Assembly (NCBI GenBank): GCA_029891385.1
Contig: CM057228.1
Coordinates: 80,774,964-80,838,963, forward strand
Source: Erythroxylum novogranatense
Taxonomy: Eukaryota; Streptophyta; Magnoliopsida; Malpighiales; Erythroxylaceae
Length of the DNA: 64,000 bases
Direction of reading: 5' to 3'
In this document: in pieces, positions 46,945 through 59,088 of the stretch
Layout: each line of letters starts with the position of its first letter
Numbering within the stretch: the stretch's first letter is position 1
Program-made: the position numbers and the translations under genes
The notes under the pieces: model-generated
The model's input: the letters and a program-made list of their open reading frames with translations, nothing else
Told to the model about the DNA's origin: nothing
The model's database searches: none

Positions 46945-48240
46945 ACTCTCCCTTTTTAAAAAAAATTTCGTTCTCAAAATTCTTACTTGTTTGCTCAAAT
47001 AGGTGGGGATATTGTCTCCTCATATGCTCCTCTATCTCCCATGTTGCTTCTTCAGTTGAGTAGTTCCTCCAAAGGACTTTTACCAATGGAAAGACCCTAT
47101 TCCTCAACTATTTGATCCGCAGTCCCACAATCTTAATCGGCTCCTCAATATAGCTTAAGTTACTAGCAACCTCAATCTCCTGAGTCGGTATCACATGTGT
47201 CAGATCCGATCAATATCTTCGGAGCATACTCACATGAAACACATTATGTAGCTGAGACATCTTATCCGGTAAAGCCAACTTATAGACCAAAGGTCCTATC
47301 TTCTTGAGGATTTCATAAGGACCAATGTACTTAGGGCTCAACTTATCATTTTTACCGAATCTCAACACTCCCCTCCACGGTGACACTTTTAGGAAAACCC
47401 TGTCTCCCACACTGTACTCCATTTCGCGTCGGTGTTGATCTACATAACTCTTCTATCTATCCTGTGCCACTTTAATCCTACTTCGGATCAACTTCACCTT
47501 GTCCACTGTATCTTGTATTAACTATAGGCCTTCAACTATTCTCAAGCCCTCTTCATCCCAATATAATGGCGTACAACACTTTCTTCTATACAATGCCTCA
47601 TAAGGTGTCATTCCGATACTACTGTGGTAATGATTATTGTAGGAAAACTCAATTAATGCCATATATTGATCCCAAGCTCCCCTAAACTCTAATACACAAA
47701 CCCTGAGCATATCCTCAATAGTCTTGATTGTCCTCTCACTCTGTCCATTTGTCTGAGGATGAAATGTTGTACTGAAGTTCAACTTAGTACCCATAGCCAA
47801 CTGCAAGCTCTTCCAAAACTTCAAAGTAAATCTAGGATCCTGTCCGATACTATAGACACTAGAACCCCATGCAGTCTCACCACCTCATTCACATACTTCT
47901 GGGCCGAGTGATCCAGTGAGTTATTAAGAAGTGAGCCAATTTAGTTAATCGGTCCACTATGACCCATATAACATCATTCTACCTCGGAGTCTTGGGTAGT
48001 CCTATGATGAAGTCCATAGTAATTTGTTCCCATTTTCACTCCGAAATAGGCAACGAATGGAGCTTCTCTACCGGAGCCTGATGCTTAGCTTTCACCTACT
48101 GGCATATCATACATCTAGATACATACTCCGCCACTTGCTTCTTCATTCCTGGCCACCAAAAATGCTGCTTCAGTATGTTATATGTCTTGGTAGTACCAGG
48201 ATGCATAACATAGGCGGCCATATGAGCTTCCTCAAGAATC
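46945..48240 (-). pseudogene. TE8 integrase and chromodomain-like tail
   Basis: Minus strand, from the HHCC finger (about 48080-48230) through the core: open frame 47522-47824 has TTFHPQTNGQSERT with the core Glu, and 47210-47422 has GPYEILKKIGPL and HVSMLRRY. The chromodomain-like tail VKVLWRNYSTEEATWE lies at about 47030-47100. In-frame stops between these pieces. The pre-PPT hairpin (one mismatch) and purine tract lie at 46945-46981. Confidence 0.85.
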
Positions 48241-49722
48241 TACTTCCTCAGATCATCTACATTAGGCACACATAGACTATGTCTCAACCATAAAATCTCA
48301 TCCCTCAACTCAAACTCAGAATCTGGATTTGCCTTCACTTTCTCTATAAGCTTTACCATATCAAAATCTTTGTTCTGTACTCTTCTGATTCTATCATGTA
48401 GCATCGACCTCAACTTCAAAGTAGCAATTAGTGCCTCATCTTGCTCCAGATTCAGCTCTACATTCAGTGCTCTTAAATGAATCAGATTAGATAGCCTTAA
48501 TAACTGAATCTGAGCTGCACTGATAATAGACTTCCTACTCAAAGCATCAGCGACCACATTAGCTCTCCCTGGGTGGTACTCGATAGTGCAATCATAATCC
48601 TTCAGTAATTCAATCCATCTCCTCTACCTTAAGTTCAACTCTCTCTAACTCAGTAAATATCTCAAACTCTTATGATCTGTGTATATCTGAAAAGTCTCTC
48701 CATACAAATAATGTCTCCAAATCTTTAAAGCAAATACAATTGTAGCTAGCTCTAATTCATGTACCGGATAATTGATCTCATGAGACCTTAATTGTCTCGA
48801 TGCATAGGCGATCACTTTGCCATGTTGCATCAATACAAATCCCAATCCTTGATGCGAAGCATCACTATACACCACATATCCTCTAGTCCCTGATGGAATA
48901 GTCAACACCGGTGCAGTAATCAACCGTTGTTTCAGCTCCTCAAAGCTCTTTCGACACTCCTCATTCTATTGAAACACTACATTCTTCCTCAAAAGTTTTG
49001 TCAGAGGGGCCGAGATAAAAAAAAACCCCTCAATAAACCTTCAGTAATATCCAGCTAATCCTAGGAAGCTTCTAATCTCTGACACATTTTTCGGAGCTTC
49101 CCAATTCATCACTGCCTCAATCTTCTTCGGATTTACCTGTATGCCATCTCCAGTCACTATATGCCCCAGAAATACAACTTGATCTAATCAAAATTCACAC
49201 TTACTGAATTTAGCATATAGCTACTTTTCTCTCATAATCTGTAAAATAACTCTCAGATGCTCAGCATGCTCCTCCCTACTCCTTGATTACACCAAAATAT
49301 CATCAATAAACACAATCACAAATCGATCCAGGTAGGACTAAAACATCTTATTCATCAGGGCCATAAAAGCTGCCGGGGAATTAGACAGCCCAAATGGCAT
49401 CACTAAGAACTCGAAGTGCCCATACCTGCTTCTGAATGCACTCTTAGGTACATCAGCTTCAGCTATCCTCAACTGATAGTACCCTGACCTCAAATCCAAC
49501 TTAGTAAACACCTAAGATCCCTGTAACTGATCAAGTAAATCATCGATTCTAGGCAGTGGGTACTAATTCTTCATTGTCACCCGATTTAGCTGCCTATAAT
49601 CGATGCATAACCTCAAAATCCCATCCTTCTTCTTCACAAATAGCACTGAAACTCCCTAAGGTGAAACACTGGGCCTTATGAAACCTTTTCCAACAACTCC
49701 TACAACTGAGCCTTCAGCTCTT
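48241..49722 (-). pseudogene. TE8 reverse transcriptase and RNase H
   Basis: RT with the box VFIDDILV near 49295-49320, both Asp residues kept, but stops across 48924-49720. RNase H is open at 48645-48923 with [16 protein letters not shown] (Glu) and [16 protein letters not shown] lies at the head of the open frame 48240-48557, which continues to the integrase finger. Confidence 0.87.
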
Positions 49723-50465
49723 TCAGTTCCACAGGTGCCATCCTATATAGAGGAATAGATATAGGAGTAGCACCTGGAACCAGATCAATTGTGAACTATG
49801 TTTCCTGATCTGGTGGTAAGCTAGGTAACTCCTCAGGGAACACATCCAGAAACTCCCTAACCACAGGAATATCCAACATACTTTGCTCGAATCTAGTATC
49901 AATGGTATGGGCCAAATAAGCCTCACATCCCCCTGCATTAACCTCAGTGCACTCATGAATGATATCATCCTGGCTGGCACTGCCTGACTAATTCCTCTGA
50001 ATACTGCCCTCGACTGACTAGGAGATTCCAGTATTACCTCCTTGGTGTAGCAGTTCATGATGGCCCTATAGGCAGTGAGCCAATCCATGCCTAGAATCGC
50101 ATCGATCTCTCTTAATTGTAATACAATCAGTTCTGCCTTCAGCTCTACTTGATCAACTTTAATTGGGCACCCCTTACAGACCTCTCCTAAGACAGTAGTA
50201 CTACCTAGAGGTGTACTCACCTCTAATCCATACTACAGTAACTCCCTATCATAATGCAATCTATATGAAAAATGTAGTGCGATAAAGGAGTGTGTGGATC
50301 TTAGATCTAGTAGTGCAAACGCCTCAAAATCATAAACAAGAAGTGCACCTGCTACTACATCTGGTGAGTCTTGGGCCTCCTACCTAGTCATAGCATAGAT
50401 CCTGGCCTGGGATTACGGTCAGCTTCCTTGTCCCTCAGATCTCATGGAAGAGCTCCTTGCTCTCC
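49723..50465 (-). pseudogene. TE8 protease, active site altered
   Basis: Open frame 49723-50220 carries the GMDWL block and the linker to RT. Upstream on the minus strand (about 50290-50325) the active-site loop reads LLDLRSTHSF: the Asp is kept, but the Pro-Gly of the DPG loop has become Leu-Arg by transitions, and the loss of Gly should disable it. Cut at 50470 by TE9 (CTCTA). Confidence 0.85.
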
Positions 50466-50470
50466 CTCTA

Positions 50471-52538
50471 TGTTGGGCCCGGGTTCCGGATCCTTATTCC
50501 CGAGGTGTCTCCTCGGGCTGCGTCGACAACGGGCGCCCCTAAATGTCAGACCTGATCCCAACATCCATACGTAATTCGATACAAACACATATTCATACAT
50601 TTGCGCACACATTCCATCTAGAAATTAAACACCCCATAAACCAGGGGGCTTCATATCATAACAACTCGAAGGAAAATAAACGTGCATTAATAAAAAATAA
50701 AATTTAAATCCAAAATACATGAATATGCTCCATGATGATATGCTTGGCGGCGTAACCAAGATACTAACTTAATGCAAAGCTCTTAACTAGCTTGAAGTTT
50801 TCGATGCCTTGCAAGGTCAACGATCGTCTTGATCTGCACCTGAGGAGGGGAGAGTAATGCGGTGAGCTGCAAAGCTCAGTGGCATATACGTTTATAGCCA
50901 TTGGCAACGAGCCACACAATTAAGCAATATGTATATATATATAGCAAGTCCAAATTCATCAAGTAATTCACATTCATATAAACATATGTCATGCCATAAC
51001 ATAACGATTATTATGCATCATTTCTATCAAATCAATAATGAATGCACACAAATGGTTCGAGAGTTTCGTAATACGATCCGGAATAAACCAAAGTTTATAC
51101 CGTAAACTATCCAAGTCTGATTTCTCAAGGATCTCGTTGCCTCAAGCGGGCAGCCAGAAGAAGGCTTTTATGTCAACGTGCACGTACCCTCTCACCCAAA
51201 CAAAACACATAACCATTCGTTTCATGCTCAAAGCATTTTATCAAAGCTTTCGAAATTTTCATTCTTTTCATTCTCACAAAATGCCATAAGGCCTATCAAG
51301 GCCATGCATAATCATAATCACAATGCATGTTCAATATTTCAACACAAGTAATTTCACACAATGCAAGCAAGCATACACAAGGCAATTTGCCCATACACAC
51401 AATAACCATAAACATATTACCCACTAAATATCGCTCGAGTATCCGACTCACTGGTGTCCTTCCTTTTGCGATTGGGTCAGGTTGGCTTGGTTTCCTATAA
51501 TAAACCAAGTTCTCATTCAATCAATACGCAAAAGAAATATTCCATAAAGCTTGACAATCAAAAGTAAAGCACTAAAAGTCTACATCCGACTTCCATCTAA
51601 ATTCCCAAACCCTTAAAGGCTGATTCCAAGCTTCCCTTCTTCATAAAACTTGTAGCCCTTTATTTCTAGTTCGCAACGAATCCAAAATTACCTCAATTGG
51701 ACATCTACACCAAAAGATATGCCCTAAAATACCAAAAATCATCGGCGAACACTTCTTCGCACGTCGCGACATAGCCCCTCTCGCACGTCGCGACGAACGT
51801 TTCTCTTGCACGTCGCGGCGTGCCTCCTTCGCACGTCGTGATGAATGCTTCTCTGCTTATCGCGACAAATTTATTTATTATATGTCACGGCGTGTTCATA
51901 CGCACGTCGTGACGTACGGGTCTGGAGCTCGACTCCGAAACCCGATTTTTAGCATTTTCCAGCTTCAATTCTTTCCCAAACTCAAATGCAACACACCTAA
52001 GACTTAGATCATGACTTATACTACATTTCTAACCCAGCAGCAACTCAAAATCAGTCATTAACACATAAATCCACAAAATCTAACCATTTTTGCCCTACAA
52101 CCCTAAAACCACCGATTCTCCTACTTTCATCCTATCTTTTGGTTTAATCCAACTGAAACAAGGTTAAACAAAGCACAACTTACCCGAAAATGGCTTCACA
52201 CTGTCAGAAATCCTCAACGATCGCAATCCCTCTTCTCTTCTCTTCTTCCCTCCACCTACGACACTTCTTTTCTTCTTCCTTCTTTCTATCTTTTCTTTCT
52301 AACTCTTTTAATCCTAAGTCAAAGACCATTATGCCCTTCCTAACAAAGCTTTAACCTATCCAACTTAAACATTCTTCCTAAAATACCCTCATGTTCTTTT
52401 ACCCCTTTTAATTCTCACTTAACCACAATTAAACCTTAATTATCCAATAATACTCCCAAATAAATCAACTAAGGCATAAACGCATAATTAACACAATTCA
52501 TGCTTAATAACATCATAAAAAAAATTCAGGATCCAACA
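50471..52538 (-). repeat. TE9 3' LTR (left)
   Basis: Contains hairpin GAGCT-GCAA-AGCTC at 50874-50887, acceptor-like CCCCTCCTCAG on the minus strand ending at 50840, ACGTGCACGT at 51176-51185, GTCGCGACG-type array at 51765-51920, and donor-like CGGGTAAGT at about 52178-52186 next to a CT-rich (minus GA-rich) tract at 52230-52310. Confidence 0.92.
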
Positions 52539-53050
52539 TTTCTCCCCCTATTAAAAGAAATTTCGTCCTCGAAATTATTACCTGAAACATCGAAGAGATA
52601 CGGATACTTCTCCTTCATAGCGTCCAATGGCTCCCATGTAGCCTCCTCTACCGAATGATTCCTCCACAGGACTTTGACTAACTGAACCGTCTTATTCCTG
52701 AGGACTTTTTCCTTGGTATCAAAAATTTGCACTGGAAGCTCCTCATAGCTCAAATCATCCTGCAACTGAACCTCACTAGCCTGAATAATAAGAGACGGAT
52801 CCGATCTATACCTCCTCAATATGGAAACATAAAACACATCATGAATCTGAGACAATTCCGGAGGTAACGCCAACCTGTAGGCGAGTGGTCTAATCCTCTC
52901 AAGGATCTCATAAGGACCCACATACCTCGAACTCAACTTGCCCTTCTTTCCAAACCTCATTACTCCTTTCCAAGGAGACGTCTTAAGGAACACTTTTTCA
53001 CCGACTTCAAATTCCATCTCCTTTCGGTGTGCATCAATGTAACTCTTCAT
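52539..53050 (-). pseudogene. TE9 integrase C-terminus and chromodomain-like tail
   Basis: Open on the minus strand from 53050: VGPYEILERI, then VSILRRYRSD, then VQIFDTKEKVLRNK and VKVLWRNHSVEEATWEP, KYPYLF. This is the chromodomain-like end seen in TE4. The end of the frame runs through the hairpin AATTTCG-AGGA-CGAAATT (52559-52576) into the purine tract. Confidence 0.9.
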
Positions 53051-53056
53051 CCTATC

Positions 53057-53706
53057 CTAGGCTGCCTTAAGCCGCTGCTTAACCAAATTGACTTTCTCAA
53101 CTGTCATCTGAATCAATTCTGGTCCTACCAGTTTCCTTTCTCCTTCTTCATCCCAACAAATCGGAGTCCTACATCTCCTCCCATACAAAGCCTCATATTG
53201 AGCCATCTGAATATTCGAATGGTACGAATTATTATAAGCAAATTCGACCAATGGCAAATGCTCATCCGAAGCTCCTCGAAAATCCATCACACAAGCCCTA
53301 AGCATCCCCTCAAGTTTCTGAATGGTCCTCTCAGATTGACCATCTGTCTGAGGGTGAAACGCCGTACTAAAATGCAGCTTAGTCCCCAAAGCATCTTGCA
53401 AACTACCCCAAAACCTCGAAGTAAACTGAGGGTCCCTATCAGACACAATCAAATCCGAGATCCCATGCAATCTCACTATCTCATCGATGTACTTCTTTGC
53501 CAGCACATGCAAAGAATCAGTCTGCTTAATCGCCAAAAAGTGAGCTGACTTGGTCAACCTATCCACAATAACCCAAATGGCATCATGCTTCCTACTAGTC
53601 TTGGGCAAACCCATCAGGAAATCCATAGTCACCCTCTGCCACTTCCATTCCGGAATAGACAATGGCCTCAACTTACCCGAAGGTGCTTGGTGTTCAGCCT
53701 TGACTT
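53057..53706 (-). pseudogene. TE9 integrase core
   Basis: Open 53057-53671 with the three catalytic positions of the DDE core: Asp in TMDFLMGLP near 53630, Asp in SDRDPQF near 53440 and Glu in QSERT near 53330. It is separated by one stop codon from the preceding zinc-finger part (after CLVC) and by another from the tail, all in one frame. Confidence 0.92.
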
Positions 53707-53707
53707 G

Positions 53708-54439
53708 CTAACACACTAGACACTTGCTCACAAACTCTGCTACATCCCTCTTCATGCCTTTCCACCAAAAATGATCTCTTAAATCCCTGTACATCCTGGT
53801 GCTACCTGGATGCATGGCATAAGGCGCATTGTGTGCCTCATCCATAATCTCGTCCTTAACCTCCTGCACATCTGGGATACACAACCTGTTTTCCACTGTC
53901 ATAAGCCCATCATCTCTCACTACTACTTTTGAAACTTTACCATTCTGAATTTCATCCCTGAGTCTGCTCAGCTTTGCATCTTGAACCTGCAACTCTCTAA
54001 CTTTCTCCCTGAGTATCGGTCTCACTCGAAAGTTAGCTAGAAGACACTCCGGCTCCTCCTGCTTCAAGCTTATCCTAAGCTTGGCCATCTCTTCCAATAA
54101 AGGAAGATAAATCGTCCGAACATGCACAATCGAAGACTTCCTACTCAAGGCATCCGTCACTACATTGGCCTTGCCTGGATGATACTCAATCAGCAAGTCA
54201 TAATCCTTAAGCAATTCGATCCACCTTCTCTGTCTCAAATTCAATTCCTTCTTACTCAACAAATACTTAAGACTCTTATGATCGGGAAAGATCCTCATTT
54301 GAACTCCATACAGATAATGCCTCCAAATCTTCAAGGCAAAGATCACAGCTGCCAACTCTAAACCATGCGTCGGATAATTCAACTCATAAGGCTTCAACTG
54401 CCTTGAAACATAGGCAATCACCCTATCTCCCTGCATCAA
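53708..54439 (-). pseudogene. TE9 RNase H and integrase zinc finger
   Basis: Open 243 residues from [28 protein letters not shown] (Glu), PDHKSLKYL (Asp kept, Thr of TDHKSL changed to Pro), [22 protein letters not shown], then the finger with histidines in [11 protein letters not shown] and cysteines in CLVC just before a stop. The first RNase H Asp lies upstream, beyond a stop at about 54470. Confidence 0.92.
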
Positions 54440-54472
54440 TACAGAACCAAGACCCTTCCTCGAAGCATCACT

Positions 54473-55345
54473 TTACACAGTATATCCCTCAACTCCAGAA
54501 GGCAACATCAAAATCGGAGCACTCGTCAATCTTCGCTTGAGCTCCTCAAAACTCTTCTGACACTCATAAGTCCAGATAAACTTTTGAGTTTTCCTCAACA
54601 ACTTAGTCATCGGAGTGGCTATCATGGAGAATCCCTCCACAAATCTCCTGTAATAGCCTGCCAAACCCAGAAAACTCCTCACCTCTGCTACATTCTTTGG
54701 TGCTTCCCAATTCACAACCATTTCTATTTTCTTTGGATCCACATGCACTCCTTGCTCCGAGATCACATGTCTAAGAAATGAAACTTCTCTCAGCCAAAAT
54801 TCGCATTTATCGAATTTGGCATACAACTCATTTCTCCTCAGAGTCTCCAAAGCAATCCTCAAATGCTCCTCATACTGCTCATCACTCTTGGAATAAACCA
54901 AGATATCATCGATAAAGACAATGATAAATTGGTCCAAGAATGGCTTAAAGACCCGATTCATCAAATCCATAAAAGCTGCAGGCACATTCGTCAATCCAAA
55001 GGGCATAACCAAAAACTGAAAATGCCCATACTGAGTCCTGAAAGTGGACTTTGGCACATCCGACTCCTTAATCCTCAACTAATGGTAACCTGATCTCAAG
55101 TCTATCTTAGAGAAAACTTTCTCCCCTTGCAATTGATCAAACAGATCATCAATGCGAGGAAGCAGATATCGGTTCTTCACCGTGACCTGATTCAGCTTCC
55201 GGTAGTCTACACTCATCCTCAATGATCCATCTTTCTTCTTTACAAAAAGGATCGGAGCTCCCCAAGGTGAAGAGCTCGACCTTATGTATCCTTTCTCCAA
55301 CAACTCTTCTAACTGCTCCTTAAGCTCTTTCAATTCACGAGCCAT
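54473..55345 (-). pseudogene. TE9 reverse transcriptase
   Basis: Two open pieces in one frame. 55079-55345 has [17 protein letters not shown] and KIDLRSGYH (catalytic Asp). 54473-55078 has [23 protein letters not shown] near 54900 and [18 protein letters not shown] single stop separates them. The region upstream of 55345 is shifted compared with TE4. Confidence 0.92.
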
Positions 55346-55357
55346 CCTAAGGCGTAA

Positions 55358-55960
55358 TTAAAATCGTGCAGCATGCATGTGTCGAATGGGAAACTCAATT
55401 TTCCTAGCTGGCGATAGTCCTGGCAATTCCTCGAGAAAAACATCCGAGAATTCCCTGACTACTGAAATATTCTCCAACTTCCCTCTATCTGCTCTGGAAT
55501 CTATCACATAGGCCAAAAATGCCTCACATCCTTTCCTCATCATCTTTTCTGCTGACAATGCTGAAACGATTCTGGGCGGACTTCCCTTTCTGTCCCCCAC
55601 AAACACTACTCTTCTACCGTCATCCAATTCAAATTCCACCGTCTTCTGCTTACAATCCAACGAGCATTGTACTTCTCTAACGTATCCATACCCAAAATTA
55701 CATCTAATCCTCCCATCTTCAGTGGCATCAAATCCACCACAAGAAGTTCTCCATCAATACAAATCTCACAATCTCTAAATACTTGACTGAAAATAATATA
55801 TTGGCCGATTGGAGTAGTCACCATCAGCGGAGTATCCAAATGGCTCACATTTCTATCACACACGGGTCTAGTCGAAGAAACAAACGAATGAGTAGAACCC
55901 GGATCAATCAAAGCAATCACATCATCAGAAAAGAGTCGAACCATACCAGTGACTACATCC
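55358..55960 (-). pseudogene. TE9 protease
   Basis: ALIDPGSTHSF lies at about 55890-55925, near the end of the open frame 55606-56628, followed by MGGLDVILGMDTLEKYNA; a frameshift near 55620-55660 moves to the frame of 55358-55660 and of all later pol parts. The active-site loop is intact. Confidence 0.88.
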
Positions 55961-57257
55961 AGAGCAGTCTCTGCATCCTCCGGGGTCATCGTAAACACCC
56001 TGGCTAGTGCCTGCCTCCTGGGTCTCCCCCGAATGCTCACTCTCTTAGCTACATCTAAACTGCCCACTTCTGTAGCAGTCCTCTGACCCACAATCTCTGT
56101 TCTCCTGGAAGCTTGCATCTGGCTTCTCTCTTGTCGTGGAGGCTGAGGATACTCTCTAGCAATGTGCCCCTTCTCCCCATAGTTAAAACAAGTTCCTGAT
56201 AATCTGAAGCACTCTTCTCTATGAGATCTCCCGCAGTGCTCACACTTCGGGATGAACGACCTATCTCCATCTCCCCTTCTACTGCTGCCCACTGTTGAGG
56301 CTTGGTGAGAAACAGTAGAAGTCCTTGTAGGTCTAGGTCGGCTCGCACCACTGCTCCTCTCCTCAGACTGAACAGGGAAACTCCTAGCACTCCTGTCTGG
56401 CATAGGAGTACTAGTACTACCTCCCCTCTTGAACTGCTCTCTTCCCTTTCTCTTCTTATTCACTGCACTCTTGATATTCTCAACCCTCAGAGCTGCCTCA
56501 ACCAACTGCTGAAAATCATAGAAATTCTGCACAATTACTTTCTCTCTGATGGCCAAGTGCAGACCCGACTCAAACCGGCGACATCTAGCAGCCTTGCTCA
56601 GCATCAAATCCGAAGCATACCTCGCCAACTAAGTGAACCGACGCTCATACTCACTGACCGTCATCTCCCTCTGAGTCAAACTGAGGAACTCCCTCTGCTT
56701 CTGCTGAATGTACACCTCAGACAGATATTTCTTCCTGAAAACAGCAAGGAAGTCCTGCCATGCCAACCCTACTGGCCTCATCTGACTCCCTGGCACAGTC
56801 TCCCACCAATGCAGAGCATCTCCCTGAAGCAGACTGGCAGCATACACAACCCTCTCATCATCCTCACACTCCATCTGATCTAGCACTCTCTCGGTCTTTC
56901 TCAACCAAGTCTTGGCTTCTTCTGGATCTGTTGTCCCAAAGAAATCGACTGCCCCATACTTTCTCAACTTATCAAACCGCTTTCCCTTCTTAGATGGGGT
57001 CAAGGTAGGTTGTGGCATCCGCCCATAGCCCAACAAACACCTGGATGAACGCCTGAAATAGCCTCGAATCCAATGGAGGCACTTGCTCCTGCGGAATCGG
57101 AGACTCCTGCGTCTGCGACGGAACGGGCTCACTACCTAGCCTACGAAGCCTCAAGATGCCACTGGGCTCTCGACTCATCAGTCCTCTCCTCTCCAGTCGG
57201 AGAGTCAGGTGCAACAGATCCTTGCATAACTCCTTATGTCCTTCTACGAGGTGGCAT
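55961..57257 (-). pseudogene. TE9 gag, knuckle lost
   Basis: Start ATG at 57257 (MPPRRRT, then TAA). Open 56629-57132 (capsid-like: DFFGTTDPEEAKTWLRKTER, LLQGDALHWWETVPG) and, after one stop, 55606-56628. The zinc knuckle reads CFNYGEKGHIAREY near 56140-56185: the second and fourth ligands are Tyr instead of Cys, each a one-base change, so zinc binding should be lost. TE4 keeps all four. Confidence 0.9.
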
Positions 57258-57403
57258 CGTACTCCTTCAAATGGAAACACTAAGGATTAGCTACAGGTCA
57301 ATCTACATGTATGCATGATATGCATGTCACTTAATCAATGCAACAATTAATCATATAGCAAACAATTCATCCTACTATGCATTTTAAGCCGAGGACACTA
57401 AAC

Positions 57404-57425
57404 CTAGGCGCCTGACATTTAAACA
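57404..57425 (-). other. TE9 primer binding site region, altered
   Basis: Where TE4 has TGTTTGGTATCAGAGCGTCTAGG, here split as TGTTT + GGTATCAGAGC + GTCTAGG, TE9 reads TGTTT + AAATGTCAGGC + GCCTAGG. Flanks match but the core matching the tRNA is replaced by a segment containing TAAATGTCAG, which also occurs within the TE9 LTR (about 50541 and 57495). No other tRNA match was recognised. Confidence 0.75.
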
Positions 57426-59088
57426 TGTTGGGCCCAGTCCCGGATCCCCATTCTGAGCGGCCCTCAGTCACAACCAAGAATGGGTGCCCCTAAATGTCAG
57501 ATCCGATCCCAACATCCATACATAATTCGATACAAACACATATTCATACATTTGCTCACACATTCCATCTAGAAATTAAACATCCCATAAACCAAAGGGC
57601 TTCATGTCATAACAACTCGAAGGAAAGTAAACGTGCATTAATACAACATAAAATTTAAATCCAAAATACATGAATATGCTCCATGAGGATATGCTTGGCG
57701 GGCTAACCAAGATACTAACTTAATGCAAAGCTCCTAACTAGCTTGAAGTTTCCGATGTCTTGCAAGGTCAACGATCGTCTCGATCTGCACCTGAAGAGGG
57801 GAGAGTAATGGGGTGAGCTGTGAAGCTCAGTGGCATATACGTTTATAGCCATTGGCAACGAGCCACACAATTAAGCAATATGTATATATATATAGCAAGT
57901 CCAAATTCATCAAGCAATTCACATTCATATAAACATATGCCATGCCATAACATAACGATTATTATGCATCATTTCTATCAAATCAATAATGAATGCACAC
58001 AAATGGTTCGAGAGTTTCGTAATACGATCCGGAATAAACTGAAGTTTATACCGTAAACTATCCGAGTCCGATTTCTCAAGGATCTCGTTGCCTCAAGCGG
58101 GTAGCCGAGAGAAGACTTTTATGTCAACGTGCACGTAACTCCATCCGTTACCCTCTCACCCAAACAAAGCACATAACCATTCGTTTCATGCTCAAAGCAT
58201 TTTATGAAAGCTTTCAAAATTTTCATTCTTTTCATTCGTACAAAATGCCATAAGGCCTATCAAGGCCATGCATAATCATAATCACAATGCATGTTTAATA
58301 TTTCAACACAAGTAATGTCACACAATGCAAGCAAGGATACACAAGGCAATTTGCCCATACACACAATAACCATAAACATATTACTCACTAAATATCGCTC
58401 GAGTATCCGACTCACTGGTGTCCTTCCTCTTGCGATTGGGTCAGGTTGGCTTGGTTTCCTATAATGAACCAAGTTCTCATTCAATCAATACGCAAAAGAA
58501 ATATTCCATAAAGCTTGACAATCAAAAGTAAAGCATTAAAAGTCTACATCCGACTTCCATCTAAATTCTCAAACCCTTAAAGGCTGATTCCGAACTTCCC
58601 TTCTTCATAAAACTTGTAGCCCTTTATTTTTAGTTCACAACGAATCCAAAATTACCTTAATTGGACATCTACACCAAAACATATGCCCCAAAATACCAAA
58701 AATCATCTTTGTTGACCACAGGGGTTCGTCGCGGCGAAGCCCTGCTCACCGCGGCGAACACCTCTTCGCACATCACGACGTCGCCCCTCTCGCACGTCCC
58801 GACGAACGCTTCTCTCGCACGTCGCGGCGTACCTCCTTCGCATGTCGCAATGAATGCTTCTTCGCTCGTCGCGACGAATTTATTTATTATACGTCGCGAT
58901 GAACTCCACGTCGCGACGTGTTCATTTGCATGTCGCGACGTACGGGTCTAGAGCTCGACTTCGAAACCCGATTTCCAGCATTTTCCAACTTTAATTCTTT
59001 CCCAAACTCAAATGCAACACACCTAAGCCTTAGATCATGACTTATACTACATTTCTAACCCAACAATAACTCAAAATCAGTCATAAAC

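Noticed and set aside
53027..53548. 173-residue plus-strand frame and similar frames opposite TE9 pol
   Set aside because: Antisense shadows of the integrase and RT reading frame on the minus strand.
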